From positions 682,001-746,000 of the forward strand of contig MU385710.1 in NCBI GenBank assembly GCA_022497155.1: DNA of 64,000 nucleotides, written 5' to 3'. This document shows positions 34,598 through 49,006 of the stretch, piece after piece. The position numbers and the translations under genes were made by a program. How positions within the stretch are numbered: the stretch's first letter is position 1; the number at the start of each line of letters is the position of its first letter. This DNA comes from Whalleya microplaca. Its lineage: Eukaryota > Ascomycota > Sordariomycetes > Xylariales > Xylariaceae. The notes under the pieces were generated by a model, which saw only the letters and a list, made by a program, of their open reading frames with translations, had not been told where the DNA came from and ran no database searches.

Positions 34598-35365
34598 TGA
34601 AGGCCAGAGTGACGATATAGTGGACGTTTGAGCTTCATCACAGTCCGTCGCGCCCTCCGTTAGGTGTAGGTGTAATGGACAGGCAGCGACGACGCATATA
34701 TCGACAGCAACCTTGTTTTCATGTAAACTCTTCGAGCGCCAATCGAAATGGCGTGACGACGCCACCGGACTTGTTGGCACAGCGCAGGCGCGTCGGTCGA
34801 TCGACATACCATTGATCTCCATCAATCACGCGATTTACCGATAAACGATTCTTCGAACACAAATTACAAGAGGCAGCGAGAGGCTTCGAACTATCTCGGG
34901 CGGCACAGGGTGAAATATTGAGTGAGCCGCTGCTCGGCCCAGAAATGATATGTTCTGCTAGGATCATATAGAGTTAATAAAGCAACACACATACGCATCG
35001 GTGATCACATAGCAGGCATGCTATCACAACATAGAACAGGATTGCGTTCCGTAGATCAATCAATTGAATTTCCAATAAATTGCACGTCGTGAGTAAAATG
35101 CCAAGCAACTGTCTCGCGGTGTCGATCATTGAAGTTGGTGCAGCTACAAGACCGAGACACGCCGACAGGTTCTGAGTCAATCAATCATTCTCCTGAAGAT
35201 CAAGGGATCTTACAAGTATCCCTAAGCAGATTGATCGACGGGTTGACATGTACAAATAGCTTCCAATCTGCCTTCGAGAATGTTAGAAGGCTAACCAGCA
35301 ACCACATCCAGTCACTCGTTCATAGTCACTCATTTGATCTCTTTATCTTTTCTCGCGTCGTCATC
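34598..35365. other. Intergenic, no gene seen
   Basis: 0.8 kb upstream of the small secreted protein gene. Overlapping short minus-strand frames lack features. Confidence 0.45.
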
Positions 35366-35854
35366 ATGAAGCCTGTCATCGCATCCATCATCGCCCTGCT
35401 GGCCGCGACAGCCGGCAGTGCTCCCATTGCCACGGAAGAGCGACGCCAGGTGAGTATCTGAAGTCGTTCAGCCCCTTGTGCAGAGATTCTAGAAGCAATT
35501 GTTAATTCGAATGTGCAATAGTTGCCCGGTGTCGGCTCCCTCACCTCTCCTGTAACCGGTGTTCTGTCCAAGGTCGGTGAGCAGGCACCGCCAGCGCTGA
35601 GCAAGGTCACCGAGACCCTGAACAAGGCGGGCAAGCAGGACAGCCCCACGAAGCCTCAGGCTGTACCTTCGACCACGATTGTGCCAACAACTGTACCCAA
35701 GATATCGCTGGTGCCAAAACTGTCTGCTTCGCCAACCTCGACAGCTATTCCCCTGACTTCGGCCCTGCCCAAGGGCGACGCCTCCGACAAGGGTGGTCTG
35801 GGTGGTCTTGGTGGTCTAGAGGGCCTTCTGGGTGGTCTGACTGGTGGACTTTAG
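35366..35854 (+). CDS. Small secreted protein with Gly-Leu repeat tail
   Basis: This 138-aa protein has two exons, 35366-35449 and 35522-35854. A signal peptide covers residues 1-18 (IIALLAATAGSA), followed by a possible Kex2-type dibasic site at ERR. The mature part is rich in Pro, Thr, Ser and Lys, without cysteines, and ends in a repeated GGL motif (GGLGGLGGLEGLLGGLTGGL). Such low-complexity secreted proteins occur at fungal surfaces; the function is unknown. The GTGAGT donor and GCAATAG acceptor are clear, and the frame stays open across the splice. Confidence 0.65.
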
Positions 35855-36358
35855 AGGTGATGATCTTGACGTCGCATTGGTATGGATGGTGCAACTAATC
35901 TAGGTTTGTAGTGCCATCGAAGTGTCCATACGACTGATTAAATCGAAGTGGATGTTGGACAGGTTGGAAGGCCATGAGGGGATACCTACTGCTGTAACAA
36001 TAGAAGGCTAGCTCGAGGAACCTGGTTAAATGTCATGTCTCCCCGTGCTATGCATACCAATTCCGAACCATGTTAGCGGCTTGAAAGAGCCTTATCCCAA
36101 TGTGACTTGTGACACCATGACCTTGTGATTGCTCAGTACTAACAGTTTAGCATAAGCCCAGTAGAACGACAGCAAATGTAGAAAGGTTCACGCCAACTTA
36201 TTATTATGCTCTAGTATCCCTTTCAGACAACTTGTTGATACATCTTATAAACGCCAGCCAGTAGTGTATCAAGGCAATCCTCTGAACTCCCTTCAAATGC
36301 AACGTCATATGCAGTGCCATGTGGATTCCCCTGTCTTTATGAAGGCTTTTCAAACACC
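35855..36358. other. Intergenic between convergent genes
   Basis: 0.5 kb between the small secreted protein gene and the PXA-domain gene; no gene seen. Confidence 0.5.
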
Positions 36359-38470
36359 TTACTTTCGAGGGATATCCCCCGACATATTGGCAACTATATC
36401 CCTGAACTGTGGCCCAAGAGCATCGACTACAACTGATACGTCTGGGGGGTTGGGCCATGTCTGCCCCTCTTGTCGAATGGCGAAGTCCGGATCCCAGCTC
36501 TCTGAGCCGGCGACGGCTTCCGTCTTTCCTAGTGCTCTGGATGTTTTAACATCCTTGCCCTTCCTGATACTGCCCTGAGGTGTGCTCGGGGTGACTGTCG
36601 TCTCATCTAGCAAACAGTGCCACCTTGCTATGTATACGCCCGGCCCGCTCAAATTCTCATCGCCTTTCTCCTTGGCGTCTATTCCCTTGACAATTTGCTG
36701 TATTCGTGTTCTTGATATCACTTCAAGAGATGAGATATACGCATGATGAGAATCAATCGCAGCCTTGACGCTACTTTGCTTGTCGCTCGAGAGACCGTCG
36801 AACAGATGTTGTAAGATGGCATCCATGGTTCCAGCATCAGATGGAGATGAGTCAAGATCGTTAGATACGCCGTCAGTCTTCCCCTTCTCATTTCTCATGA
36901 CGAGGCAGTCTTCAGAATCTCGTCGAAATACTTTGATACCACTCTTTGCCCAATTCCGCCATGTCTCTCGTAGATCCGGACAACCCTTCGCAAAATCGTG
37001 CAGGTAATCATAGGCCAGTTGCCTATTTCGTCTTAAGAGGCCGACATAGTCTTCGACGGAAGGTGGACGAACTTCCTTCGTTTTCGCTTTCTTGCTGCCC
37101 GCTGGTTTCTTTGGTTTGCTGGTCTCTATCAAGTCAGTCAAAAAGCTCTGGACAGAGCCAAGATGTTTTCGTATATCCACGTTTTTGTGAATATCTCGAA
37201 TCATGGGCTCAAATACGGATACTCCATCCCGAACAATGGACGTTGTGAGGTCAGGACTCTGGCGACAGAGAACCTCCGTAATCATCTCTCTGTCTCTGAT
37301 TGCGAGTTTTGCGGAATAATACTGTTGACACTTTGAGTGTTGCGTATCATTTAGGTTCTTTGTCAGATCCTTGTTCTTCCACTCGAAGATCGCAATAATG
37401 ATGGATTTTCCCTCCCTCCCGCTCTTATTGCGAATGAATTCATGCTGTTCCCTGGTTTCCTCTAGATGCTCATTGATCGCGGCCAGATGTGCATCACTTG
37501 GCCTGTCTTCGTCCGCCTTGATGCTCTCGATAGCCTTTCGGAATTCACTAGAATCCCATTCAAGGACCAAGGAAATGATCCTTAGTGTAGTTAGCTCGCC
37601 ATTCTGGAGGTTTTAGGAAAGTAAATACCTTTGCAACAGGTTCATACCATCAGCAGCATCCTTTGTCAGCCCAATCCAATTTGACACAGCTCCAACGCTG
37701 ACTTTCGCTAGGAATAGCCTGAGCAGACCGTTAATCATCGTTCCTGCATTACCAACCCGAAGTGTCTGCCCTATCATTGTATAAGGGATTAACTTGTGCA
37801 CATTGTCGAGAAGTTTAAGCAGATATGGGCCTTCTGCCGAAAGGACAAAAACATGGTGAAGGAATGTGGCCATGTAAACGATAGCATAATTGATTGTAGC
37901 CTCAAGTGCTGGTGAGTGTTGCTCGATATTGGCGGACTCCGTCATATGATCGAATATCTCGTCAATCAAGTTGCCATATACCACGTGCCGTACTGAATCA
38001 TCCCAGGCCCTTATCAGATCCTCTGCCTTATTGCGGTCATAGCTCGAGTGGAGGTTCGGTAGCGAACCACTGAACACACCGCTCAATAGGCCCCTAGTGA
38101 CACTTTCATGAATGACCGATGCAGCCGAGGCAAGCCGTTTCCTACTTCCTAACGTTCCCTTGTCGTAGCTTTCGGATAACTCTACTTCGCCAAATTTCTT
38201 CATTATTCCGTTGAATTTGTCGCTCCAAAATTCTGGCGACAAGTCCCTGACCCCCGGGACTGGAAGAACAATCCTAGTTAGGAGCAACTGCAGGAGTGGT
38301 GACGATGATCTCTTGGCCGCACCAGCCTGGCCATTTGCGTCAAACGGGTATCCATAGTTGCCGATAGCTCCAGGATACTTAAAGCTCTGGACTTCTGTGT
38401 ATGTCTCGTAGTGAACAAGAATATCGAGTAGAGCTTGGAGCTGCGGGGAAGACAAGGCCGTAGGAGACAT
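36359..38470 (-). CDS. PX-associated (PXA/DUF3818) domain protein
   Basis: This 687-aa protein has two exons, 37629-38470 and 36359-37580, joined across a 48-bp intron in phase. The N-terminal region (about residues 1-130, SPQLQALLDILVHYETYTEVQSFK) matches the fungal PX-associated domain, followed by the DUF3818-type helical region (HLGSV..FL.DLI, EDYVGLLRRNRQLAYDYLHDFAKGCPDL). In many relatives these domains accompany a PX phosphoinositide-binding domain in endosomal proteins; no PX domain is visible here, so membrane recruitment is uncertain. A Lys/Pro-rich segment (KPKKPAGSKKAKTKE) lies in the middle. No signal peptide. The role is inferred from family only. Confidence 0.7.
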
Positions 38471-40305
38471 GAGGGGCGATCATAGCTTGATGCCCGAGAA
38501 ATTGCGCGGACAAGACGAGGCCTTGCAGTTGATGCACACCAGCCTAGACGCATTTCTTTAAAGGGACCATTGTCGTTGTAGTGACATGTTTTTGGTGAGT
38601 CGGACATTGAAAGTCTACATGATGCAGCGATTAGGTTACCTCAGCCTACAGATTTTAATGACATCATCCACCTCTGGTGGCCCAAGCTTACATTACCGCC
38701 TTGTCGGACAGCTAAACCAGCCCGTCTACCCGTGGCATGAAGAGAGTATGAAATGCCCACTTAATGGGCACGTAAATGAAGCTGAATCCATAGACGCTAA
38801 TATAACCATTACTAGCGTTGGCTAATTCGCCTCCTCACGCCCAAAGGGCGTTGCGCTTTAATTAGTAAAGATCCCTAGTAATTCGTCACACTAGTAGATA
38901 CATGACTTTGTTAATGATCTGTTAATAACTATATGTAGCTTTAGGTAGTTGAATATTTCCTGTAACTTCAATACGTTTCGGCTTGCTGATCTTTTAAGCA
39001 AAATGTGAATCGACGGCTATAAGGGATTTATACCTGCTGAGACTACTATAAGTATAGTGGTTCTATCCATTAAGTCCCCTATAAATACAGAAGGTATTAC
39101 TTTCTGGAGTATCTTTTTTTGTAATAGTTGAATCTTAAATTATTGTCATACTGGGACTATTTACAGTTTGGAAGCTACCTCAATATATGTGTAATTTACA
39201 CTCAAATCTAAGTAGCTTAAGAACCCCAGTTATTTTCCCAATTACTAGGGATCTTTACTAATTAAAGCGCAACGCCCTTTGGGCGTGAGGAGGCGAATTA
39301 GCCAACGCTAGTACATGAACACCCACGTTTATTGTCAAAATTCAGTTTTCACCACGTACGAGGTTCTAACGATTCGGTGATAGACTGGGAACACCATTAC
39401 AATTTAAAAACAATGGCACTTCCCAGCTCCTTTAAGCAATTTGTATTATGCTAACCTAGCAGATTAACAACTTGGTTGTGTGCATTTAGTAATCTAAAAG
39501 GGTACATCTTCAAACATAGCACGACAAACTAATCAAGTACTCAATACATGACTCATCTCATCTCATAAATCAGAGTACGGGCCTCATAAATTAAATCATG
39601 AAATTTCATAAATCTGAACAACTACCATAAGAAGCGCTCATACTTGTGGCGTATTTATACAAGGCCTACCAGCGATTTCTATAGAAGCTCATTTTCATAA
39701 TTATTTAAGATGTTAAATTGCGTTCACTTTGGAGTCAAGAGTCTCATACGGTTTAGATGACACCCCTTTCAATAAGAGGCTTTTCATCCAACTTCCACTT
39801 ACGAACAAGATCACTACATGAGGTATACAATTACATGAATGAGATTGGTGTATCTAAAAGTTTGAGCCCGCGTAGCTAAGAGCTGCCAATTCACTAAAAC
39901 ATGAAAATTGAAAATGGTTATTCTTATATGTCAATACTGTCGCATGACATCTATCAAATTAGTATAGTTTTACAGATACTTACGTAGTCTTCACCCTACA
40001 CACGTAGCTTATGACACGGGAGTGTGACGCTAGGTGCGTAGGTATGTATGTGTACGGATTATGTACACGTAGGATTCGATCACTCACTGCATGGCTGCAT
40101 GGTAAGGTACTTACTTAAGCTTGTTAAGTGGCTCACTTTTAATATAAGCATAAATATCTTAAGCGGGTACGGAACCAATCATCATGTGGCTGGCTCATGT
40201 GGCGTCGGTGGGTCACCTATGTGGCTCCTTGATTCTTGCGACAAATGCCGATGATTTCGACCATCGAGCAGCAGTCCAACCATCTCAAAATGATTCCCGA
40301 GAACA
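38471..40305. other. AT-leaning intergenic region holding a MITE
   Basis: 1.8 kb without a supported gene. It contains the 500-bp MITE at 38812-39311; the remainder shows nothing recognisable apart from the promoter of the carrier gene. Confidence 0.5.
38812..39311. mobile_element. 500-bp MITE with 72-bp perfect inverted repeats
   Basis: The left arm 38812-38883 (CTAGCGTTGGCTAATTCGCC...) is repeated exactly in inverted form at 39240-39311. TA flanks both sides (38810-38811 and 39312-39313). The 356-bp centre is AT-rich and non-coding. Each arm contains an inner palindrome (CGCCCAAAGGGCG). The perfect identity of the arms and the lack of RIP-type changes suggest recent insertion. Non-autonomous, TA-targeting element. 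Confidence 0.88.
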
Positions 40306-41832
40306 ATGCCGCCAGGCCGCGATGATGTTGGCAGACTGCCCCAAGACCTCTACAGGGGCGTCCTCCCGGTCATTCCTCCAGATCCTGCAAACTTCGATAA
40401 ACAATCGCGCAATAATGCCGCAACCGCCGCATCCGCGGCGGGAGTTCGGGCCCTGAGCGCGCAGGCCATCGCTTTCTACTTCAGGGCACCAGTCAAGGCT
40501 TTCTTCCGGACGCGGGTCGACTATCTCGCGTATGCCCGAAGTGTGCACCAGGCCCAAACGGAATTGCTGGAAAAGGCCGCTGCCAATGATCGGAGCTCCT
40601 CCAGGCTTCGACTCACCTTCAAACGGATATGGATGTGGGCGAGAGGCACGACGCCAGGATTGCTGAAGTCCGTGATCGATGAGCATGGATTGAGTGTTAT
40701 TCCCAACCAGATTCTGCCGCCACTGCTTGCTAATGTTGGAGTCGGTGCCGTCCTGTACACCAGCTATCTCCACATCCTGGGACAACTGCATGAGGAGAGC
40801 TCGAGGTCGCCCAAGAGAGTGTTTCCTCCGCCGGAACCGGTTCACACTTTCACGGCAGGCCTTTTAGCTGGGAGTATTCAGAGTGTGGTGGCTGCGCCAC
40901 TTGACGCGATACAGGCTCGGTATGATCATCAAGATCTTATGGCGGGCAGCGGAGACGGAAAGCCGAAAAGCATGTGGTCTTTCTCAGCAGAGAAGCTCAG
41001 GGAGATAGGTCTACGAGGAGTCTTCGCAGGGTGGGGACTCACATTCGTGAAAGATAGCTTTGGGTGCGCAATATTCTTTAGCACTTTCGAGTATGTGAAG
41101 GCACAAGGTTATTACCGGTTCATTAGATGGTACTATAGCGGGCTTCAACCAGATATGGTCGACACCCTCGCGCGAAAACGGCCGCCAACAGGCCGTAATT
41201 CAATTGTTGCCACTGCAAAGGAGCAGAGCGGGCCTGTCGTGATACGGCCTCACTACGCCCTTGAACCCATGTTCTTGCTACTTGCCGGCATTAGCGCGTC
41301 GTTCGCTCAGCAGTTACTTCTTCACCCTTTATCGCATATACAGGTCCTTCATTGGGACCATCTGGAGGACCTTGATGCAAAGGCAGCCAAGTTGAGGAGT
41401 TTAGGAGCCGCAAATCCTGATAAACCGATACGCAGGTGGCGCATGCTTCGAGCTTATTATCATGCCTACCAAGAAACGTGGGCTGAGTGCATCTCAACCG
41501 CTGCCTCGGAAGGCAGGGGCGTCGCAAATTGGCTATACCGAGGATTCTGGTGGAATACTAGTAAGTCAACACTACCTCGCGCTTCCTGGTCTACCTCCTT
41601 TTTGGGGTACGCGCTAGGTATCTGAATATACGGATATCTACTTTCCCACAGCGCGTCCCGTGCTAGTGTGGCCAATTCCCGAATGTTCAATGGCTGACAG
41701 ATTGCTACAGTCCGACAAGTGCCGAGCACGAGTGCTGGTTTGATCATTTTCGAGTTGGTTCGGCGTAAATATGGTAGCGGAAACGAGCCTGTGAGAGTTG
41801 CAAAGGATAACTACGAGATCTTACTTGAGTAG
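40306..41832 (+). CDS. Mitochondrial carrier family (SLC25-like) protein
   Basis: This 458-aa protein has two exons, 40306-41560 and 41711-41832; splicing over the 150-bp intron yields WWNTIRQVPSTSAGLIIFELV, a typical last carrier helix. Carrier signatures are diverged: PLDAIQAR (198-205) and HPLSHIQ (about 344) correspond to the Px[DE]xx[KR] motifs at odd-helix ends. The protein is longer than classic 300-aa carriers because of a long N-terminal extension and loops. It likely sits in the inner mitochondrial membrane; substrate unknown. The start is the first ATG of the open frame and may not be the true one. Confidence 0.75.
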
Positions 41833-42696
41833 ATTCGCATTGGCGATGGCGTTAAGGCTTTAGGCGTTAGGTAGAATGGCCGAACGTCTCTACTCCGTGG
41901 GAAGGAGTACATTTGGAATCGAGCTATGATAGACTTGCGTACAATCATTTGGTGTACTCGCGATAGATCGGACTGTCAAGGGAATCTAACCAAATCATCA
42001 AGCGAATCTTAGCATAAGCTTCGGCTTATATCTCATCGTTCTTAGTTTGTGTATACTCATTCGCGACGCTCATCGTCTCTGTGCCCCCTGCTGCCACGAA
42101 TTATAAGACATATAACGTCGTTGATGAGCGTACATTCGATACGGCCGGGCAGTATGTATGATAAATTTACGATTATCATTAGGCTACTTGAATTAATCCG
42201 ATGCGCTACCATCTGACCTAAGAAGCCAATTCCTGATAACCAGAAGCGAGGGGGATGCATTACTTAGGCATCCGTTCTCAAGCACGATATTATCATAACT
42301 AGGCCCTGTTATGTTCCTCTACGACTTAGCAATTGAGATCGAGGTTCCTAAAAGCTCATTGGTAACCCCCACTTCAATCAGTCATCCGTGGCTTGGCTGC
42401 GATGGAACTTGCGCTGTTGAAGTCTACCCATCATTAGGAGACGCCATCAATATACTCCTGTAGATAGCTCACACTAGAAGCTGCTAAATATCGAAGAGTA
42501 TATTGCAACTCTCAGGCTTCTAGAGTCCATACTCACCCTTACACGGCTCTCCTGAAGTTTTTATTGACGCGATTCTATGCGATGGTCGAATCCCGTCCCA
42601 GTGTAATCGCCTTTCAGTCCGAATTTGAAACATGCCGTGTGCCTCGTAATTCGACGCTTCCTCGGGCCAGGAGATGATGTTACGACCAGGACTGGT
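41833..42696. other. Intergenic between convergent genes
   Basis: 0.9 kb between the carrier and the mannosidase, both ending here. No gene seen. Confidence 0.5.
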
Positions 42697-44645
<1,949 letters not shown>

Positions 44646-45910
44646 GGGAACGAGGTCAGGAACAAGACGACCAAAATTATTACCAAAAAATCAAAAAAGC
44701 AATCTATGAAGAAAAAGAGAGCAATGAGAACCTAACAAATGAACGAAATCGACATATTTACTTGTCTTTTCTGTTGGAAGACGCCAGGACGCCTCCCTCC
44801 TGCAGGTACATAGTTGGTCCCAATGTGTTATGTTATGTCACAGCCAAGCTTATATTCAAGGATCATGTACCTTACCACCCATATTTCCAAGAAGATACAT
44901 CGATTTATCCCACAGACCACATATAAAAATAGATCGGCGCCTACATCAAACCAACATCTTATTAGCAGATCGCTAATTGTATCACGTTAGCACTACTACG
45001 CTGACTAGGGCCTTAATATTACTGCACATCACGCTTCTGCTAGCGATTCGCACGCTTACCATAAGCTTTGTTAAGAAAGTTAGCAAGATTTCACTAGGCA
45101 TCTAGACTTTCGGGAGATGGAAGGCCGATAACGACCAGTTCTGCATTTAAACAATATAATGATCTTTGCTTTATATTAAAAGTTTTCAAGCCGTTCGATT
45201 CGGCACTTCGAGTCCTCGCACTGGAAGATCAGCTGTGAGCTACTGAGCTACCACGAAAATGGCATGAGCATGGCAAGGGTTGTAGGCAAAACTGCCCCTA
45301 AGCGCGACGATCCTCAGTAGGTGTCTTGTTATTTCTTGCATGCCAATCCCCATTCATTGTACCTACAACTCAGATCTGCTTTCTAGTGCAAAAATGAGGC
45401 TCGGTCAGATGATGCAATTCTCTCTGAGGCCATTGGAAGGTAATCACTGAACTAGTAAGAAATTTTTTACAGTTATTGCTATGCTACTATCTCTCGACAT
45501 TCAAGTTTGAGGTTTAAGTCGAATCGACACTTATCCGCTAAGCCCAGCTAAGGAGGCAACCACTCATGTCCGCTACAAGCTGTACGCGTAGGTAGTCCTG
45601 TTTATCTGTCGCATTTCTCGATCTAGCAACTCAAGATGCAGAAAGCATCACGCGATAAGACAAGCGACAGTTTATAAGGATTAAGGCTTTGAAATAGATG
45701 AGAAGTACAAGAGTACGCCCAAAGCCTTTGAAAGCAGTGAGTGTCATTCCGTCTCAAAGTGTTGACAATGTTTCATTTTCAAAATACCTAGATTCAATAT
45801 AAGGCCTGATCTGATCATGTCAAATCAAAGACATGAGGTACCATCTTTCAGAAGATTACATATATTCCTGCTTATAGAGAGGCGCTCATCAACTGATTCC
45901 GGATACCTAT
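44646..45910. other. Intergenic, no gene seen
   Basis: 1.3 kb upstream of the mannosidase and downstream of the transporter. A 129-aa plus-strand frame (44537-44926) overlaps the mannosidase start and has no features. A degenerate tRNA-like stretch near 45190-45265 (minus strand) is not a believable tRNA. Confidence 0.45.
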
Positions 45911-48148
45911 TCACATGACAATACCTGTTTCATCCGCTTTATCCTGTATCTCAGCCACACCTGCATTGTGTTTCTCTGCCGATCCGCCAGTTTCATTGGC
46001 TTCATGAGGAGCTACCCCCTCGACCACTGGATGTTTATTAGTTCGCTCCTGCTTCTCCTGTCTCCGGGTGAACCAGACCACAACCGGGAGCCATGCAGAT
46101 AAAGCTAAAGAGGCGGCAAGTCCTGCGCGATAACCGCGGTAGAATCGAGGTGCCTCGACTGTCGGCACGAAGACCTGACAAGAATCAAACTTAGAGCTGC
46201 TTGCCAATTTCTGGAGGTTGGGACTTACTTGATTCCACCAAGTGCCTTGAGCCAATCCGATGGAGTTGAGACTCCCAATGACAATAGCACGCTCCTCCGC
46301 GTCGGCAGTGCACACTGTGTGTGTCCAGCTGACTATTATTGGAAATAGGGATTGGATCGTGCCAGCTATATAGAACGCAAAGAAGAGTGCAGGTTTCCCT
46401 AGATTCCATGCAACTAGCATCGACTCCGAAACGATCTGAGTGAGACAAATCAGGACCACAGACTCGATCTGTGAACCTCTCCAATCATTGTAGGCCCCAG
46501 AGAGTAGCATGAAGACAATAGAGATAGCCGAATATACGGTAGGTAAGTTATTAGCGTCCCGCACGGAATACCCATCTGCTTTGAGCCATAAGGCCATGGT
46601 AGATGTTGTTGGTTGCTGGTAAACAAAATACATCAAAGAGAACCAAGTGCACTAAGATAAGTCTTGTCAGCATAATGATCACGAGCCTTAGGTATCATGG
46701 TCTCTACGCACTAGAATCCAGAAGCGCCACCTGCCAAGGACACGCTTGAATAAGGATCGGTCGAACCGGCCGAGAGGCTGACGGTTATCGGCTTCAAGTC
46801 GCTTTATACACACTGCGAAGAAGTTAGATGTCGGGCATATATCTGCTTTGATTGATAGGTTCGGGTATTTATCAGTTGGATGTGAACCGGCATCATCATA
46901 CAGAACACGATCTAAATATTGGTTCGCTTACTTGCTCTCTCTTTCTCTGACATCCACCATGTGCCCTTTTCATAGAGTGGGTTAGGTATTAGGACTAGTC
47001 CTACCACAACCATAGGGAAAGTGATCAGGAAATCGATCTATGAGAAGACTTAGTAATTCCACTTATAATGAAACTGCAGAGGTGTATGATGGTGAAGTTG
47101 TGCCAGAATACAAAGTTTGACCACAGATTTATTCGAAAATCGGGATCTATCAAGGCTCAGGATGCGGAAAGGTTACTTACTACTACAGCGATAAACAGAG
47201 GTTAGCGATCAAAGCATTCGACAAGTAGCAAGCTGTTCAAGGCATTTGAGTGAACTTTGACTGTAGATCAACAAGGGAAAGGGGAGTAGGTCTTAAAGCC
47301 ACGTACTAAAAAGCCATCTCCACCCCCTAATTCCAAGATGGCCATCCATAGTCTCATATACTCCTGCTTGGATGTATCCCGAGAACATCGTCGCTGCAAT
47401 GCCAGAAGCAGTGAAGATGCCACTCCTAGCACATAACTCATATCAGTGGCTGCTTTATTGAATATTTTTGGCTACTCATCGGGCGTGCTCTAGGGCAGGT
47501 GAACAATGGATGGGATTTTCCGTCAAGTTTCGGAAGTACAATTATCTCAAAATTTTCACAGATAATTTCGAATACTAACCTCTTGTTAATCTCATGGTTT
47601 CTGTACCAAGTACCAATCATGAAGTGCAAGCCTGGCCAACTAGCGGCTTCGATAAAACCAACACAGAATCTCAACGCGTAAATCTGCTCTGCGCTCCTAC
47701 ACTTGTACAAGAAGAGCACGAAGATCGACCACAAGAATTCAGCGGCTGGAAGGTACCAACGTGGAGAGATCTTAGTTAACAAGATCTGCGAGGGGATTTG
47801 ACCGACGATATAACCAATCTGGAACCAGGTGATCATCCAGTTAAGCTCGTTGCCGTAAAGACCAAGATCCTCTTTCATGCCTGAAATATAGGCATTATTG
47901 ATGTTGTTACGGTCGAGGTCTTTGGCAAAGAAAGTCAGACAGCAAAACGTGAGGATGGCAAAGTCGAGTTTTTGAACCAGCTTGGCCTCCTCTTTGGACG
48001 TTCCTGGCCGTGTCCAGAAATAGAAGCTGCCGCTTGCCTTGGTAGATGTCGTCGCATCTTCTATTGCTGTCGGTTCGACTTCATGGGACGCCTCTCGTGC
48101 TCGGCTTCTCACGAGACTTCGTCGTAGAATATTCATGGCGGTTGGCAA
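45911..48148 (-). CDS. MFS transporter, Dal5/allantoate-pantothenate permease family
   Basis: This 527-aa protein of the anion:cation symporter group takes up allantoate, pantothenate, biotin or similar acids. Exons: 47580-48148, 47307-47425, a 2-nt microexon 47181-47182, 46932-47037, 46712-46812, 46229-46651, 45911-46174. All phases close only with the microexon, which yields the family-typical GWRWLFIIDFLITFP junction. Family features: LDFAILTFCCLTFFAKDLDRNNINNAYISGM in helix 1, GNELNW, and FQIGYIVGQIPSQ. About 12 helices with cytosolic termini. It is adjacent to and on the same strand as the 5-oxoprolinase gene, which suggests import of a substrate of that enzyme. Substrate not proven. Confidence 0.82.
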
Positions 48149-49006
48149 ATGGCTAATTACAGAAAGCCAATGTCCTGTAGTGAGATGCAGTTCTGGTGAG
48201 TAAGCGACGCGGAGTGATATCCCTTGATGGCTGACTGCGATCGCCTATTATTACCATGTAAGCGCCAAGTCATACATATCATATCCTGCTACTGTGTACT
48301 TGGCATTAGATATGAGATTGATCTCCATGAGGGGGCTGGAGATCTATGCCATACCAGTATCATGATATCTACACACTACCAGGGCCGGGTTCAAGTTACC
48401 GGGCTACACACTGGAGTTGTCGGCTTTCCTCTGATAGTCGATAGCGTCGTCATGATACGATCCGAATCAAACCAATCAGGGTTGCGGGAAATACGCGATA
48501 GGATTTCCGGATTAGAGCGATGATCCACACCTACAATCACTATCCCTGAATCCACTCCAACTAATGAACCCCAGACTTAGGTAGTGCAACTATTGATAGG
48601 GGTTAGCTATTGAAACTCTAAGAAAGGGACACATTCATAACTTCTCATATATATGGATTTTGAGTATTTCCATTCCCGGCCGAGGATACCATTATCTGAT
48701 ACTTACCTTTGGCGATAATTGAATCAGTCCAAGGTCTTACATGAATGAGGAAATCTGCAAATAACTTCTAGATGAACCCTTACGTATATATGAAGTAATG
48801 AGATGCGCACTCCTTGACAGACATATCTGCACTAAAGAGACCGAATATCGCAGACAGACAGCTATCCCTCTTTTTATAGCATCAAGCCCTGAAGTACTTT
48901 CAGTTTAGTTTATATGCTCTCAAGTTGCCCATGCTATAATGACAGCATCAATTTTCTGAATATAGATAGAGAGTAATGGTATTTAGAATATGATAGCCAA
49001 TACGGT
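48149..49006. other. Intergenic, transporter promoter region
   Basis: 0.86 kb between the 5-oxoprolinase 3' end and the transporter start, both on the minus strand. No supported gene; frames here overlap nothing conserved. Confidence 0.5.

Noticed and set aside
45190..45265. tRNA-like stretch on the minus strand (A-box-like TGGTAGCTCAGTAG and a TTCGA-type loop)
   Set aside because: The D, anticodon and T arms do not fold together and the acceptor stem pairs poorly; at best a tRNA relic or SINE head.
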